Source: CAZLFA01 sp964558665
Lineage (GTDB): Bacteria > Desulfobacterota > Syntrophia > Syntrophales > PHBD01
DNA length: 43,896 nt
Direction: 5' to 3'
Assembly: GCA_964558665.1 (NCBI GenBank)
Contig: CAZLFA010000030.1
Coordinates: 1-43,896 of the forward strand
Shown: in pieces, positions 26,352-34,540 of the stretch
Position numbering within the stretch: position 1 is the first letter of the stretch
Layout of the letters: every line of letters begins with the position of its first letter
Translations under genes and position numbers: made by a program
The notes under the pieces: generated by a model
What the model was told of the DNA's origin: nothing
The model's database searches: none
The model's input: the letters and a program-made list of their open reading frames with translations, nothing else

Positions 26352-28709
26352 TCAGGAAGACCGGTAATCAATTGCGGCCTGTTTCCTCTTTCTGATAAGC
26401 ATATAAATGAGCAATATCAGATAGCACGAAGCAGATGTCAAAGAAACATATTTACCTATCCTGAAGGCAGGAGGTGAGTATTCCACATGCAACATATGTT
26501 TGCCGGCTGTCAGCGGAATTGCCATCAGGACATAATTGGCCGGCATTATTTTATATAGCTGCTGAACGCTATCAGGGTGGGCAACAGCTCGCCAATCCCT
26601 GTTATAGCTGTCGGTAATCAAGAGGATTGAAGCAGAATCGGTGGCGACCTTTATGTCCAGGTGATCCGTTGATTTACCGACAAGCTCGACATTGCCCCCC
26701 GGCTTTGCCGATTTATCGGGAGCAGGGTCAGGCGATGTTTCCAGGATAACCTGAGTACGGGGGTCGAAATCTTTGTTGCTCAGTTCATGAAAGATTTTGT
26801 CCCTGTCTGATATAATACGATAATTTTGAATCAGGTTTAATCTTGGCATAAAATCCTTCATTTCCATTATATCGATTTTGTTATTACGCGGAAGAATAAT
26901 AAAACGTAGGCGAAGCATATTATACAACCTGTGCAGGTGTTCGAATTTCAGGTATGTTGTGGTTGAATCAGGATTTTTCCCCTGCGTGAATGCCATGAAC
27001 TGGGGATACCTCAAAGAAGACGCCGGACCATAATTCCATATGTCATAACCCCCTGTCGAGCATGCATTATTATGGTTGACCATGTTCAAAACACGGTAAT
27101 CTCCAGGGTGTCTGGCGTAAAAGGCTTTAAAGTCATCCATCATTGTTGAACGGATATCGAATGTGGCTCTTGTTAAATAAGCAAATGACAGCATCTCAAT
27201 CAGAGCAAGTATGACTATCAGATAAGGGGCTTTTTCAGAATGTCTTGCAATGTAAAAAAAGAAAGCCAGAGAGAGGCACAGGAGCGCTGCCAGCAGAAGA
27301 TTTGCCCTGGCAAATTTCCCGGCCTGATTAATAAATGAGGCATCCGTGAACATCTGTTTCGGCAGGTAGGACTCATTGGTTTCCGATACGGCTTTCATGA
27401 TACTTTGCCAGGAGAACAGGGGCACATCCGTTGCTAACGGTGAATTGATGAAAACTATCAGCAGGAGAAAAACAATGCAGATTGCCAGCGGCGCGATGAA
27501 GAATTTATTTACAGCAGTCCGGTCTTTTAACAGGGTATTCAATCCGATTCCTGCAAGCATGGCAAGGAAAAGAGTCGACAGGAAAATGAATTTCGAAGAA
27601 CCGCGAAACTTATTAAACATCGGCAGATAATGATAAAGTATTTGATACAATGGCGTGTGCACCCCCAGAGCCATGATCAGAAGTATAACAGCCATGGTTA
27701 CGGAGTACTGACGAACTGATTTGTCGCCGCAACATGTGCCGTATATCGCCATTATAATTCCAGAAACCCCGATATAGGGGCACATCTCCCACAGGTAACA
27801 TCGTCCCCAGTAAACCAGTTCTGACATATCTCCGAAAAAGAACGGCGAAAAGAACGTTATAAGATTTTCGGGAGGGAAGGAAAACATCGAGGCAAAGGCA
27901 AATGATGTGCCGAGGCTGCGCGCACCGTCTGCTGCCGCTCTGATGCCGCTGAAAATCTGGACAGACGTAATCATTAGACTGCCCAACGGGATGATCATCA
28001 ACCGCCATAGCAGGGATATTCTATTTGACGATTTTATCAGTAATAGTATGCAATATATTGACACGGCCAATGCCGTGAAATAAACATACTGCATTTGACT
28101 CGCCAGTATCTGCATGGAAACGGCAAATATGCCCAGCATGATCCAGCCGGGCGAGAGGCGTTTTGATAAGCCATCGATGGAAAGGAATATTAACGGCACC
28201 CATGTCATCGCGCACAAATTTGCCAGATGACCGGCGTATATGTGCAGGTAGTAAGCGCCTGAAAACATCGTAATAACTGAGGAAAAAATACAGGCGAGAA
28301 AGTGAAGCCCGCGGTTTTCCGTCCACAGATACATGAAGAAGCCGATGAGCAATACGTGAAGAGCAATGCCGATGTTTATTGCCCGGGTTAACGGGAAAAT
28401 AAAGTGTATAAGATTTGGCGGATATAGAATATTCGATGCCACGCCGTCGAAAAAAGGCATGCCCGAATTATTATGGGGATTCCATAAGGGAAAGTTTCCC
28501 TGCTGCGCTTCCCGAAATTCAAACTCCCTTCCGTACATTTCTCCGGAAAAGAGATCCAGGCCTTCCCTGGAAAGCAGCCGGTTATTTTTTACAAAGAGCA
28601 CATCGCCAAACATGGCCAGAGTCATTGCCAGAAGGATAAGAAACGCCGCAACTCTATATCGTGTTTGACGATCAATTTTTTCTGTTAACAGTTCTGTAAA
28701 ACGTTTCAT
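26352..28709 (-). CDS. YfhO-family integral membrane protein
   Basis: 785 aa. First helix at about 20-40, then a loop with REGLDLFSGEMYGREF and GNFPLWNPHNNSGMPFFDG, the YfhO (PF09586) signature. About twelve more helices reach residue 510; a soluble domain and a last helix (about 755-775) follow. First gene of the leftward group and thus probably next to its promoter in the 175-nt divergent region. Expected to act at the membrane in glycan or lipid-carrier sugar transfer, by analogy with Bacillus YfhO. It resembles the YfhO gene at the other end of the group in plan and motifs. Confidence 0.8.
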   Translation of the reverse strand: MKRFTELLTEKIDRQTRYRVAAFLILLAMTLAMFGDVLFVKNNRLLSREGLDLFSGEMYGREFEFREAQQGNFPLWNPHNNSGMPFFDGVASNILYPPNLIHFIFPLTRAINIGIALHVLLIGFFMYLWTENRGLHFLACIFSSVITMFSGAYYLHIYAGHLANLCAMTWVPLIFLSIDGLSKRLSPGWIMLGIFAVSMQILASQMQYVYFTALAVSIYCILLLIKSSNRISLLWRLMIIPLGSLMITSVQIFSGIRAAADGARSLGTSFAFASMFSFPPENLITFFSPFFFGDMSELVYWGRCYLWEMCPYIGVSGIIMAIYGTCCGDKSVRQYSVTMAVILLIMALGVHTPLYQILYHYLPMFNKFRGSSKFIFLSTLFLAMLAGIGLNTLLKDRTAVNKFFIAPLAICIVFLLLIVFINSPLATDVPLFSWQSIMKAVSETNESYLPKQMFTDASFINQAGKFARANLLLAALLCLSLAFFFYIARHSEKAPYLIVILALIEMLSFAYLTRATFDIRSTMMDDFKAFYARHPGDYRVLNMVNHNNACSTGGYDIWNYGPASSLRYPQFMAFTQGKNPDSTTTYLKFEHLHRLYNMLRLRFIILPRNNKIDIMEMKDFMPRLNLIQNYRIISDRDKIFHELSNKDFDPRTQVILETSPDPAPDKSAKPGGNVELVGKSTDHLDIKVATDSASILLITDSYNRDWRAVAHPDSVQQLYKIMPANYVLMAIPLTAGKHMLHVEYSPPAFRIGKYVSLTSASCYLILLIYMLIRKRKQAAIDYRSS

Positions 28710-28765
28710 TATTTATGAACAGAAGCACTCAAGCTCTGAATTATTACTTTGAGATTATTGATAAT

Positions 28766-28795
28766 TTTTTTCTGTGATGAATAACACAGAAAAAA
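28766..28795. repeat. 11-bp perfect inverted repeat in the divergent promoter region
   Basis: TTTTTTCTGTG (28766-28776) and CACAGAAAAAA (28785-28795) surround an 8-nt AT-rich centre. The T-run is on the 5' arm on both strands, so it is not an intrinsic terminator. It lies between two divergent glycan operons and could be an operator. Confidence 0.55.
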
Positions 28796-28815
28796 TAAAT
28801 CATCTATGTTTTTCT

Positions 28816-28845
28816 TTGACTGGATATCATTTTAAATGCTATTCT
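28816..28845 (+). promoter_or_regulatory. Probable sigma-70 promoter of the rfbG operon
   Basis: TTGACT, 18 nt, TATTCT. A start near 28852 would leave about 33 nt before ATG 28885. It supports the shorter rfbG start, since ATG 28774 would lie upstream of the promoter. Confidence 0.45.
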
Positions 28846-28884
28846 CCTCATAGTTGGAAATATTATGATGACGAGAGTGTAATC

Positions 28885-29991
28885 ATGTATAACAATATCT
28901 ATAAAGATAAAGTGGTGCTTGTGACGGGTGATACAGGTTTTAAAGGTTCCTGGCTTTCGGCATGGTTAAAGGAATTGGGTGCCAAAGTGATTGGCTATGC
29001 GTTGGAGCCGCCGAGTGAACCTAGTAACTTTGACGTGTCGTGCATGCCGGATCACATTACTCATGTTCACGGAGACATCCTTGACTACAACAGCCTCACA
29101 GATGTTTTTCAAAAATATCAGCCTGAATTTGTATTCCATCTGGCTGCCCAGGCCGTTGTCCGTTCTTCCTACATAAACCCCAAGTTGACTTTTGATACAA
29201 ATGCCGGGGGCACTGTTAACGTGCTGGAAGCGGTGCGCAATCATCCCGGTGTCAGAGTTCTGTTGTGCATAACAAGTGATAAGTGCTATGAGAACAGAGA
29301 ATGGGTCTGGGGTTACAGGGAATGCGATCCGATGGGCGGCTTTGATCCTTACAGCGCATCCAAGGGGTGTGCAGAGTTGATTGTTTCCTCATACCTCAGG
29401 TCGTTTTTCAGCAATCCTGTACGTGAAGATCGCCGTCCCGGGATTGCCTCGGCACGGGCCGGCAATGCCGTAGGCGGAGGAGACTGGGGAGCGGACCGGC
29501 TGATACCCGATTGCGTAAGGGCTCTCCAAAGAAATGAGACCGTCCAGATACGCAATCCTTTTGCTGTGAGGCCATGGCAGCATGTTCTGGAACTCTTGAG
29601 CGGATATTTATGGCTGGGGGCGTTGCTTTGGGATGAACCTGAAAAATACGGCGGCTCATGGAATTTCGGACCCGGCGATGTGGAACACTTGTCGGTCAAA
29701 GATATTGTGAGCCGATTTATTTCTATCTGGGGCAGCGGTTCCTGGGAGGACCTTTCCGGCTCAACCGGCCCGCATGAAGCAGCGATGCTGAAGCTGTGTT
29801 GTGATAAGGCCAATATTTACCTGAATTGGCGCAACACACTGTCGATAAGTGATTGCATAGAAATGACGGCAGAATGGTACAAGACATACTACAGGAAGAC
29901 AAAAGGTAAGAGCATGTATCCGTTCTGCGTTAAGCAGATAAATGCATACACCGAAAAAGCAAGGATCAACGGATTGCCATGGGCGGTATAA
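28885..29991 (+). CDS. rfbG: CDP-glucose 4,6-dehydratase
   Basis: 368 aa from ATG 28885. An extended short-chain dehydrogenase: NAD-binding GDTGFKG (15-21), SDK (131-133), catalytic Tyr156 and Lys160 in YSASK, and family-specific HLAAQAVVRSSY and GNAVGGGDWG. It oxidises and dehydrates CDP-glucose to CDP-4-keto-6-deoxyglucose. The frame is open from 28774, but that extension has no homology to RfbG, crosses the inverted repeat and promoter, and lacks a ribosome site. rfbH overlaps its end by 13 nt. First gene of a 14-gene operon. Firm call. Confidence 0.92.
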   Translation: MYNNIYKDKVVLVTGDTGFKGSWLSAWLKELGAKVIGYALEPPSEPSNFDVSCMPDHITHVHGDILDYNSLTDVFQKYQPEFVFHLAAQAVVRSSYINPKLTFDTNAGGTVNVLEAVRNHPGVRVLLCITSDKCYENREWVWGYRECDPMGGFDPYSASKGCAELIVSSYLRSFFSNPVREDRRPGIASARAGNAVGGGDWGADRLIPDCVRALQRNETVQIRNPFAVRPWQHVLELLSGYLWLGALLWDEPEKYGGSWNFGPGDVEHLSVKDIVSRFISIWGSGSWEDLSGSTGPHEAAMLKLCCDKANIYLNWRNTLSISDCIEMTAEWYKTYYRKTKGKSMYPFCVKQINAYTEKARINGLPWAV

Positions 29992-31325
29992 TTTCAAGAA
30001 AGCGTGTCGCAGAAGCGGTGAGAGCTTTTTATCAGGAAGCGCATGAAAAAAATTCGTCAGGCTTCATTCCCGGTCAATCAATGATTCCGGTTTCCGGAAA
30101 GGTATATGATGCCGATGATATGGCCGCCATGATGGAAGCAGTCCTTGATTTCTGGCTGACGGCAGGACGATTTGCCTCCGCCTTCGAGAAAGACTTTTCA
30201 AAGCTGTTAGGCAGAAAGCATACCATCCTATGTAACTCCGGATCTTCAGCCAACTTGTTGGCCATTTCATGTCTGACGTCGCCGAAGCTGAAAGACCGGC
30301 AGCTTAAACCCGGCGATGAAGTGATAACTATTGCCGCCGGTTTCCCCACTACAGTAGGTCCTATCGTACAGAACGGGCTTACACCGGTTTTTCTTGATGT
30401 TCAGATTCCAACATACAATGTTGACGTATCTTATCTCGAGGATGCATTGAGTGACAAAACGAGAGCGGTATTCCTGCCGCATACGCTCGGTAATCCCTTT
30501 GATATTGATATAATCATCGATTTCTGCAGGTATCATGACCTGTGGCTCATCGAGGATAACTGTGATGCCCTGGGGTCTTTATATCGGATTAAAAACAACG
30601 AAAATTCTGGCGGCGCATCACGTTTTACAGGAACTTTCGGCCATATGGCCACCTTCAGTTTCTATCCTGCCCATCACATCACTATGGGAGAAGGCGGAGC
30701 CGTCGCTGCGGATGACGGCGAACTTAAAAGACTGATCGAATCTTTCCGTGACTGGGGCAGGGACTGCTGGTGCGAAACTGGCCATAACAATACATGCGGT
30801 AAAAGGTTCGATAAACAGTTGGGCGATTTGCCCTATGGTTATGATCATAAATATACATATTCCCATGTAGGCTATAATCTTAAAATAACGGACATGCAGG
30901 CTGCACTGGGAGTTTCGCAGCTACAAAAGCTGCCGCGCTTCATTGAAGTGCGGAAGAAAAATTATCATGTTTTACGCGAAGGCCTTAAGGAGCTTCAGGA
31001 ATTTTTTATATTGCCCGAATCAACCCCAAATTCCGATCCCAGTTGGTTTGGTTTCCCTCTGGCAGTTAAGAAGAATGCGCCGTTTTCCCGCAACGACCTG
31101 ATATATCACCTGAATGAATGCAGGATAGATACACGTCTTCTGTTTGGCGGCAATCTTCTTCGCCAGCCGGCATTCCAGAAGATAAATTGCCGAAAGGTCG
31201 GGGAACTTGTCAATTCGGATTTTGTAATGAATAACGTCTTCTGGCTGGGTGTTTATCCCGGACTGACGAAAGAAATGCTGGAATACATGATTCATTCTAT
31301 CGGAGAGTTTGTGCGTAAGGCATGA
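29979..31325 (+). CDS. rfbH: CDP-4-keto-6-deoxy-D-glucose 3-dehydrase (E1-type, PMP/[2Fe-2S])
   Basis: 448 aa of the DegT aminotransferase fold. The usual PLP-binding Lys is replaced by His232 in FYPAHHITMGEGG, diagnostic of E1/RfbH, which uses PMP for C3 dehydration. [2Fe-2S] ligands Cys263, Cys265 and Cys273 keep the C-x1-C-x7-C spacing; the first ligand, Cys195, is 67 residues ahead of Cys263 rather than the usual 57, because of a 10-residue insert around 206-215. The full reaction also needs the reductase E3 (RfbI/AscD/DdhD), which is not in the window. Product with E3: CDP-4-keto-3,6-dideoxyglucose. Confidence 0.92.
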   Translation: MGGIISRKRVAEAVRAFYQEAHEKNSSGFIPGQSMIPVSGKVYDADDMAAMMEAVLDFWLTAGRFASAFEKDFSKLLGRKHTILCNSGSSANLLAISCLTSPKLKDRQLKPGDEVITIAAGFPTTVGPIVQNGLTPVFLDVQIPTYNVDVSYLEDALSDKTRAVFLPHTLGNPFDIDIIIDFCRYHDLWLIEDNCDALGSLYRIKNNENSGGASRFTGTFGHMATFSFYPAHHITMGEGGAVAADDGELKRLIESFRDWGRDCWCETGHNNTCGKRFDKQLGDLPYGYDHKYTYSHVGYNLKITDMQAALGVSQLQKLPRFIEVRKKNYHVLREGLKELQEFFILPESTPNSDPSWFGFPLAVKKNAPFSRNDLIYHLNECRIDTRLLFGGNLLRQPAFQKINCRKVGELVNSDFVMNNVFWLGVYPGLTKEMLEYMIHSIGEFVRKA

Positions 31326-31349
31326 CATTCATCACCCGGAGACTATAGT

Positions 31350-32129
31350 ATGAAAAAACATATCCCGGTAGTTATCCTTTGCGGCGGTATGGGAACCCGA
31401 TTGGTTGAATATACGGAAACTCTGCCCAAACCGATGGTTGAGATCGGCGGCAGGCCGATTTTGTGGCATATCATGAAACACTATTCCGCCTATGGATTTC
31501 GCGAATTCATTTTGGCGCTCGGATATAAGGGGGAGGTAATAAAAAAATATTTTCTTGATTTCTTTTCGATGAATCAGGATTTCACGGTGTCTGTCCGGGA
31601 CGGGCGTATCAAGACTATAGGGAATCATGAATTGGAACAGTGGCAGGTTCATCTTGTCGATACCGGCCTGTCAACGCTTACCGGAGGACGCATGCAGAAA
31701 CTAAAGCCTTTTATCGGTTCCGGGACCTTCATGATGACCTATGGAGACGGTATCTCCGATGTTGATCTTGGTGCGCTGCTGGCCTTCCACAGAAAGCAGA
31801 AATCTCTGGTGACCCTGACGGCGGTCAGGCCCCCTGCGCGCTTCGGCGCTTTAGAATTTGAGGGGGCACAGATTCGTCATTTTAAGGAAAAATCCACCCT
31901 TCACGAAGGCTGGATCAACGGCGGCTTTTTTGTCATAGAACCGGAAGCTCTACAGTATATTGATGGTGATGTCATGTGGGAGCATGCCCCCATGGAGAAC
32001 CTTGCCGCCGCGGGGAAACTCTGCGGTTACCAGCATGAAGGTTTCTGGCAGTGTATGGATACTGCTCGTGACTTGCGTTATCTGGAATCGTTGTGGGCGA
32101 CAGCGAAGCCGCCCTGGAAAGTGTGGTAA
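31350..32129 (+). CDS. rfbF: Glucose-1-phosphate cytidylyltransferase
   Basis: 259 aa, against about 257 in the family. Nucleotidyltransferase signature CGGMGTRL (11-18), then LPKPMVEIGGRPILWHIM, and later the MTYGDGISDVDL metal-binding region. It couples glucose-1-phosphate to CTP to make CDP-glucose, the substrate of RfbG. Gene order G-H-F differs from the F-G-H order of enteric O-antigen loci. CGGAG before the ATG. Firm call. Confidence 0.93.
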   Translation: MKKHIPVVILCGGMGTRLVEYTETLPKPMVEIGGRPILWHIMKHYSAYGFREFILALGYKGEVIKKYFLDFFSMNQDFTVSVRDGRIKTIGNHELEQWQVHLVDTGLSTLTGGRMQKLKPFIGSGTFMMTYGDGISDVDLGALLAFHRKQKSLVTLTAVRPPARFGALEFEGAQIRHFKEKSTLHEGWINGGFFVIEPEALQYIDGDVMWEHAPMENLAAAGKLCGYQHEGFWQCMDTARDLRYLESLWATAKPPWKVW

Positions 32130-32135
32130 TAGTAA

Positions 32136-33176
32136 ATGAGGAATCCTTTGGCCGATGATCTTGATCATGTCTTGTATCATACCAAAGATGTTTGGGATCA
32201 GTTGAGAGGACAGAGAATTTTTATAACCGGCGGCACGGGCTTTTTCGGCTGCTGGCTGCTGGAAAGCTTTGCATGGGCCAGTGATAAACTGAATCTGGAA
32301 GCATCTGCCCTTGTTTTGTCTAGGAATCCGGAGTCTTTTGAAAAGAAAAATCCGCATCTCTATCACCACAAGGCAATACGGTTTTGCAGAGGTGATGTAA
32401 AGAATTTCGATTTTCCCGAAGGAAGGTTTTCCCACCTTATTCATGGTTCAGTTTATCAAAGGCCTGCAGGAGAAGCAGATAATGCGGTGTCAATGGTCAA
32501 TGAGATGCTTCAGGGTACCCGGCGGGTCATGGATTTTTGCGTTCAGGCAAACGTGCAGAAAGCGCTCTTGATAAGCACGGGAGCAGTTTATGGTCCGGTT
32601 TCGCCGCAGTTGAATAGAATACCCGAGGATTTTTCAGGATCAATAGATCCCGCCCTGATCTCGGGGGCATATCATCAGGTCAGAAGGATGATGGAATCAC
32701 TATGTGCAGCCTATGCGGCGCAATACGCTTTCAAAGTCATGGTCGCCCGGTGCTTTTCCTTTCTTGGACCTCATATGCCCCTTAACGGGAGGTTTGCCGC
32801 ATCCGATTTCATACGCGATGCACTGGATGGAAAAACTATTGTCATAAAGGGTGACGGGAAACCGGTTCGTTCCTATCTGTATGCCTCAGACCTTGCGGTC
32901 TGGCTTTGGACAATCCTTGTGAGAGGGAAGTCATCCCGGCCGTATAATGTCGGTTCAGAACAACCGACAACCATTCTGGAGCTTGCCGAGGCAGTGGCGG
33001 ACAAGGCTGCGCCTCTTGCCGTGGAGGTCAGAGGAAAGACGGTTTCGGGAGCAGCGCCCGACTACTATGTCCCTGATACCGGCAGGGCTCAAACCGAGTT
33101 AAATCTGAAGCAGAATATTTCTTTAAACGAGGCAATAAAAAAAACATTGCAGTGGAATAGAAATTACAACCAGTGA
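32136..33176 (+). CDS. NAD-dependent epimerase/dehydratase-like protein with Lys-to-Arg change
   Basis: 346 aa of the extended short-chain dehydrogenase fold. NAD-binding GGTGFFG (32-38), STGAVYG (147-153) supplying the catalytic Ser/Thr, and substrate-domain VRSYLYASDLAVW. The active-site YxxxK is instead Tyr179-His-Gln-Val-Arg183, so the catalytic Lys is absent. It follows rfbF by 6 nt. In comparable loci this position holds CDP-paratose/abequose synthases or the side-chain reductase YerF; the Arg makes either uncertain. It may still reduce or bind a CDP-sugar. No strong Shine-Dalgarno; translation probably depends on readthrough from rfbF. Confidence 0.75.
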   Translation: MRNPLADDLDHVLYHTKDVWDQLRGQRIFITGGTGFFGCWLLESFAWASDKLNLEASALVLSRNPESFEKKNPHLYHHKAIRFCRGDVKNFDFPEGRFSHLIHGSVYQRPAGEADNAVSMVNEMLQGTRRVMDFCVQANVQKALLISTGAVYGPVSPQLNRIPEDFSGSIDPALISGAYHQVRRMMESLCAAYAAQYAFKVMVARCFSFLGPHMPLNGRFAASDFIRDALDGKTIVIKGDGKPVRSYLYASDLAVWLWTILVRGKSSRPYNVGSEQPTTILELAEAVADKAAPLAVEVRGKTVSGAAPDYYVPDTGRAQTELNLKQNISLNEAIKKTLQWNRNYNQ

Positions 33177-33189
33177 AGGGAGAATCAAG

Positions 33190-34056
33190 ATGGCTCAGAT
33201 AAAGATCGGTAATACGGTTGTCGGTGACGGTTACCCCTGTTTCATAATAGCGGAAATCGGCATCAACCATAATGGAGACATTGAAATTGCAAAAAAACTG
33301 ATCGATCTGGCGGCCGTTGCAGGGTGCAATGCGGTAAAGTTCCAGAAAAGAACAATCGATGTTGTCTATACTCCCGAAGAGCTGGACAAACCCAGAGAAA
33401 GCCCCTTCGGGGAAACAAACCGGGACCTGAAATACGGCCTGGAATTTGGACAGGAGGAGTATGAAATTATAGACCGTTACTGCAGAGAGAAAAAGATATT
33501 ATGGTTTGCCTCCTGCTGGGATGAAAAATCGGTGGATTTTATAAGCCGGTTTAACGTTCCCTGCTATAAAATTGCATCGGCATCACTGACCGACGATAAC
33601 CTGTTGCTTCATACCAGGGCTAAGGGACGCCCCATAATCATGTCCACAGGAATGAGCACTTACGAACAGATTGACCATGCCGTTGAAGTGCTGGTAAAGG
33701 AAAACCTGATACTGCTTCATTCGTGCAGTACATATCCTGCTGACTATGGCGATCTTAACTTAAAGGTTATCCACTCTTTCAGAGAGCGCTACGGTGTTCC
33801 CGTCGGCTATTCAGGACACGAAACCGGTCTGCCGTCATCTGTTGCCGCAGTGGCGATGGGCGCCTGTGTTATTGAACGCCATATAACTCTTGAAAGGGCC
33901 ATGTGGGGTTCGGATCACGCAGCATCATTGGGGACAAGCGGCGTTATACGCCTGGTCAGGGATATTCGTATAATAGAGACGGCTATGGGGGACGGCGTGA
34001 AACGTATTGCGGAAAAAGAGTACGCGATCATGAAAAAACTCCGCCGCGTAGGTTGA
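33190..34056 (+). CDS. NeuB-family sialic-acid/nonulosonate synthase without SAF domain
   Basis: 288 aa of the NeuB TIM barrel: FIIAEIGINHNGD near residue 18, AVKFQKR near 53, YKIASASLTD in the middle, IIMSTGMSTYEQI, SCSTYPADYGDLN, GYSGHETGLPSS and IERHITLERAMWGSDHAAS. NeuB enzymes condense phosphoenolpyruvate with a hexosamine or hexose (phosphate). The usual C-terminal SAF/antifreeze-like domain (about 60 residues) is missing; the frame ends just after the barrel. GGGAGAA before the ATG is good. The next gene, a KdsC-like phosphatase, suggests a 9-phosphate intermediate. No CMP-transferase is in the window. Confidence 0.85.
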   Translation: MAQIKIGNTVVGDGYPCFIIAEIGINHNGDIEIAKKLIDLAAVAGCNAVKFQKRTIDVVYTPEELDKPRESPFGETNRDLKYGLEFGQEEYEIIDRYCREKKILWFASCWDEKSVDFISRFNVPCYKIASASLTDDNLLLHTRAKGRPIIMSTGMSTYEQIDHAVEVLVKENLILLHSCSTYPADYGDLNLKVIHSFRERYGVPVGYSGHETGLPSSVAAVAMGACVIERHITLERAMWGSDHAASLGTSGVIRLVRDIRIIETAMGDGVKRIAEKEYAIMKKLRRVG

Positions 34057-34060
34057 TGTG

Positions 34061-34537
34061 ATGAGTACAATAAAAGCAATAGCAATGGATGTGGACGGTG
34101 TGCTGACCGACGGGACCTTTTATTGGGGTGAGGGGGGACAGGAATGGAAGCGGTTCTCCTTTTATGATGTCATGGGCATCTCGCTGGGACGTAAGGCGGG
34201 TCTGATTTTTGCGGTTATATCAGGAGAGGATAACGGATTGATCGACCGGTATGCCGATAAAATGGGAATAGTAGATGTCTTCAAGGGGTGCAAGGATAAA
34301 GCTTCCGCACTCAGATCTTTTGCAGAGAGAAACAGCCTTTCGCTTTCCCAGGTCTGTTTCATCGGGGATGATGTAAATGACCTCCCTGCACTGGAAATTG
34401 CGGGATTATCAGCCGCTCCTGCCGGCGCCCATGAAGGAGTAAAAAGAAAGGTAATGCTGGTGACGAGCCGTAACGGCGGACAGGGCGCCGTGAGAGAGCT
34501 TATAGATCATGTCATTCATAACAACGTTCAGGGATAA
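34061..34537 (+). CDS. KdsC-like HAD phosphatase
   Basis: 158 aa from ATG 34061 (GTG 34058 directly before). HAD nucleophile Asp10 and acid/base Asp12 are in MDVDGVLTDG (9-18), motif II Ser is in AVISGE, the Lys is in CKDKASAL, and GDDVNDLPAL is motif IV. No cap domain, as in 3-deoxy-manno-octulosonate-8-phosphatase (KdsC) and the phosphatases that act after NeuB in sialic/KDN pathways. It probably dephosphorylates the product of the NeuB-like enzyme, 4 nt upstream. True KdsC for Kdo is an alternative. Confidence 0.85.
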   Translation: MSTIKAIAMDVDGVLTDGTFYWGEGGQEWKRFSFYDVMGISLGRKAGLIFAVISGEDNGLIDRYADKMGIVDVFKGCKDKASALRSFAERNSLSLSQVCFIGDDVNDLPALEIAGLSAAPAGAHEGVKRKVMLVTSRNGGQGAVRELIDHVIHNNVQG

Positions 34538-34540
34538 GGA

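Noticed and set aside
28774..28884. Longer N-terminus of rfbG from ATG 28774
   Set aside because: It spans an inverted repeat and a likely promoter, has no ribosome binding site and no similarity to RfbG.
28710..28884. JUMPstart/ops element before the sugar operon
   Set aside because: The ops core GGCGGTAGCGT or a close variant is not present.
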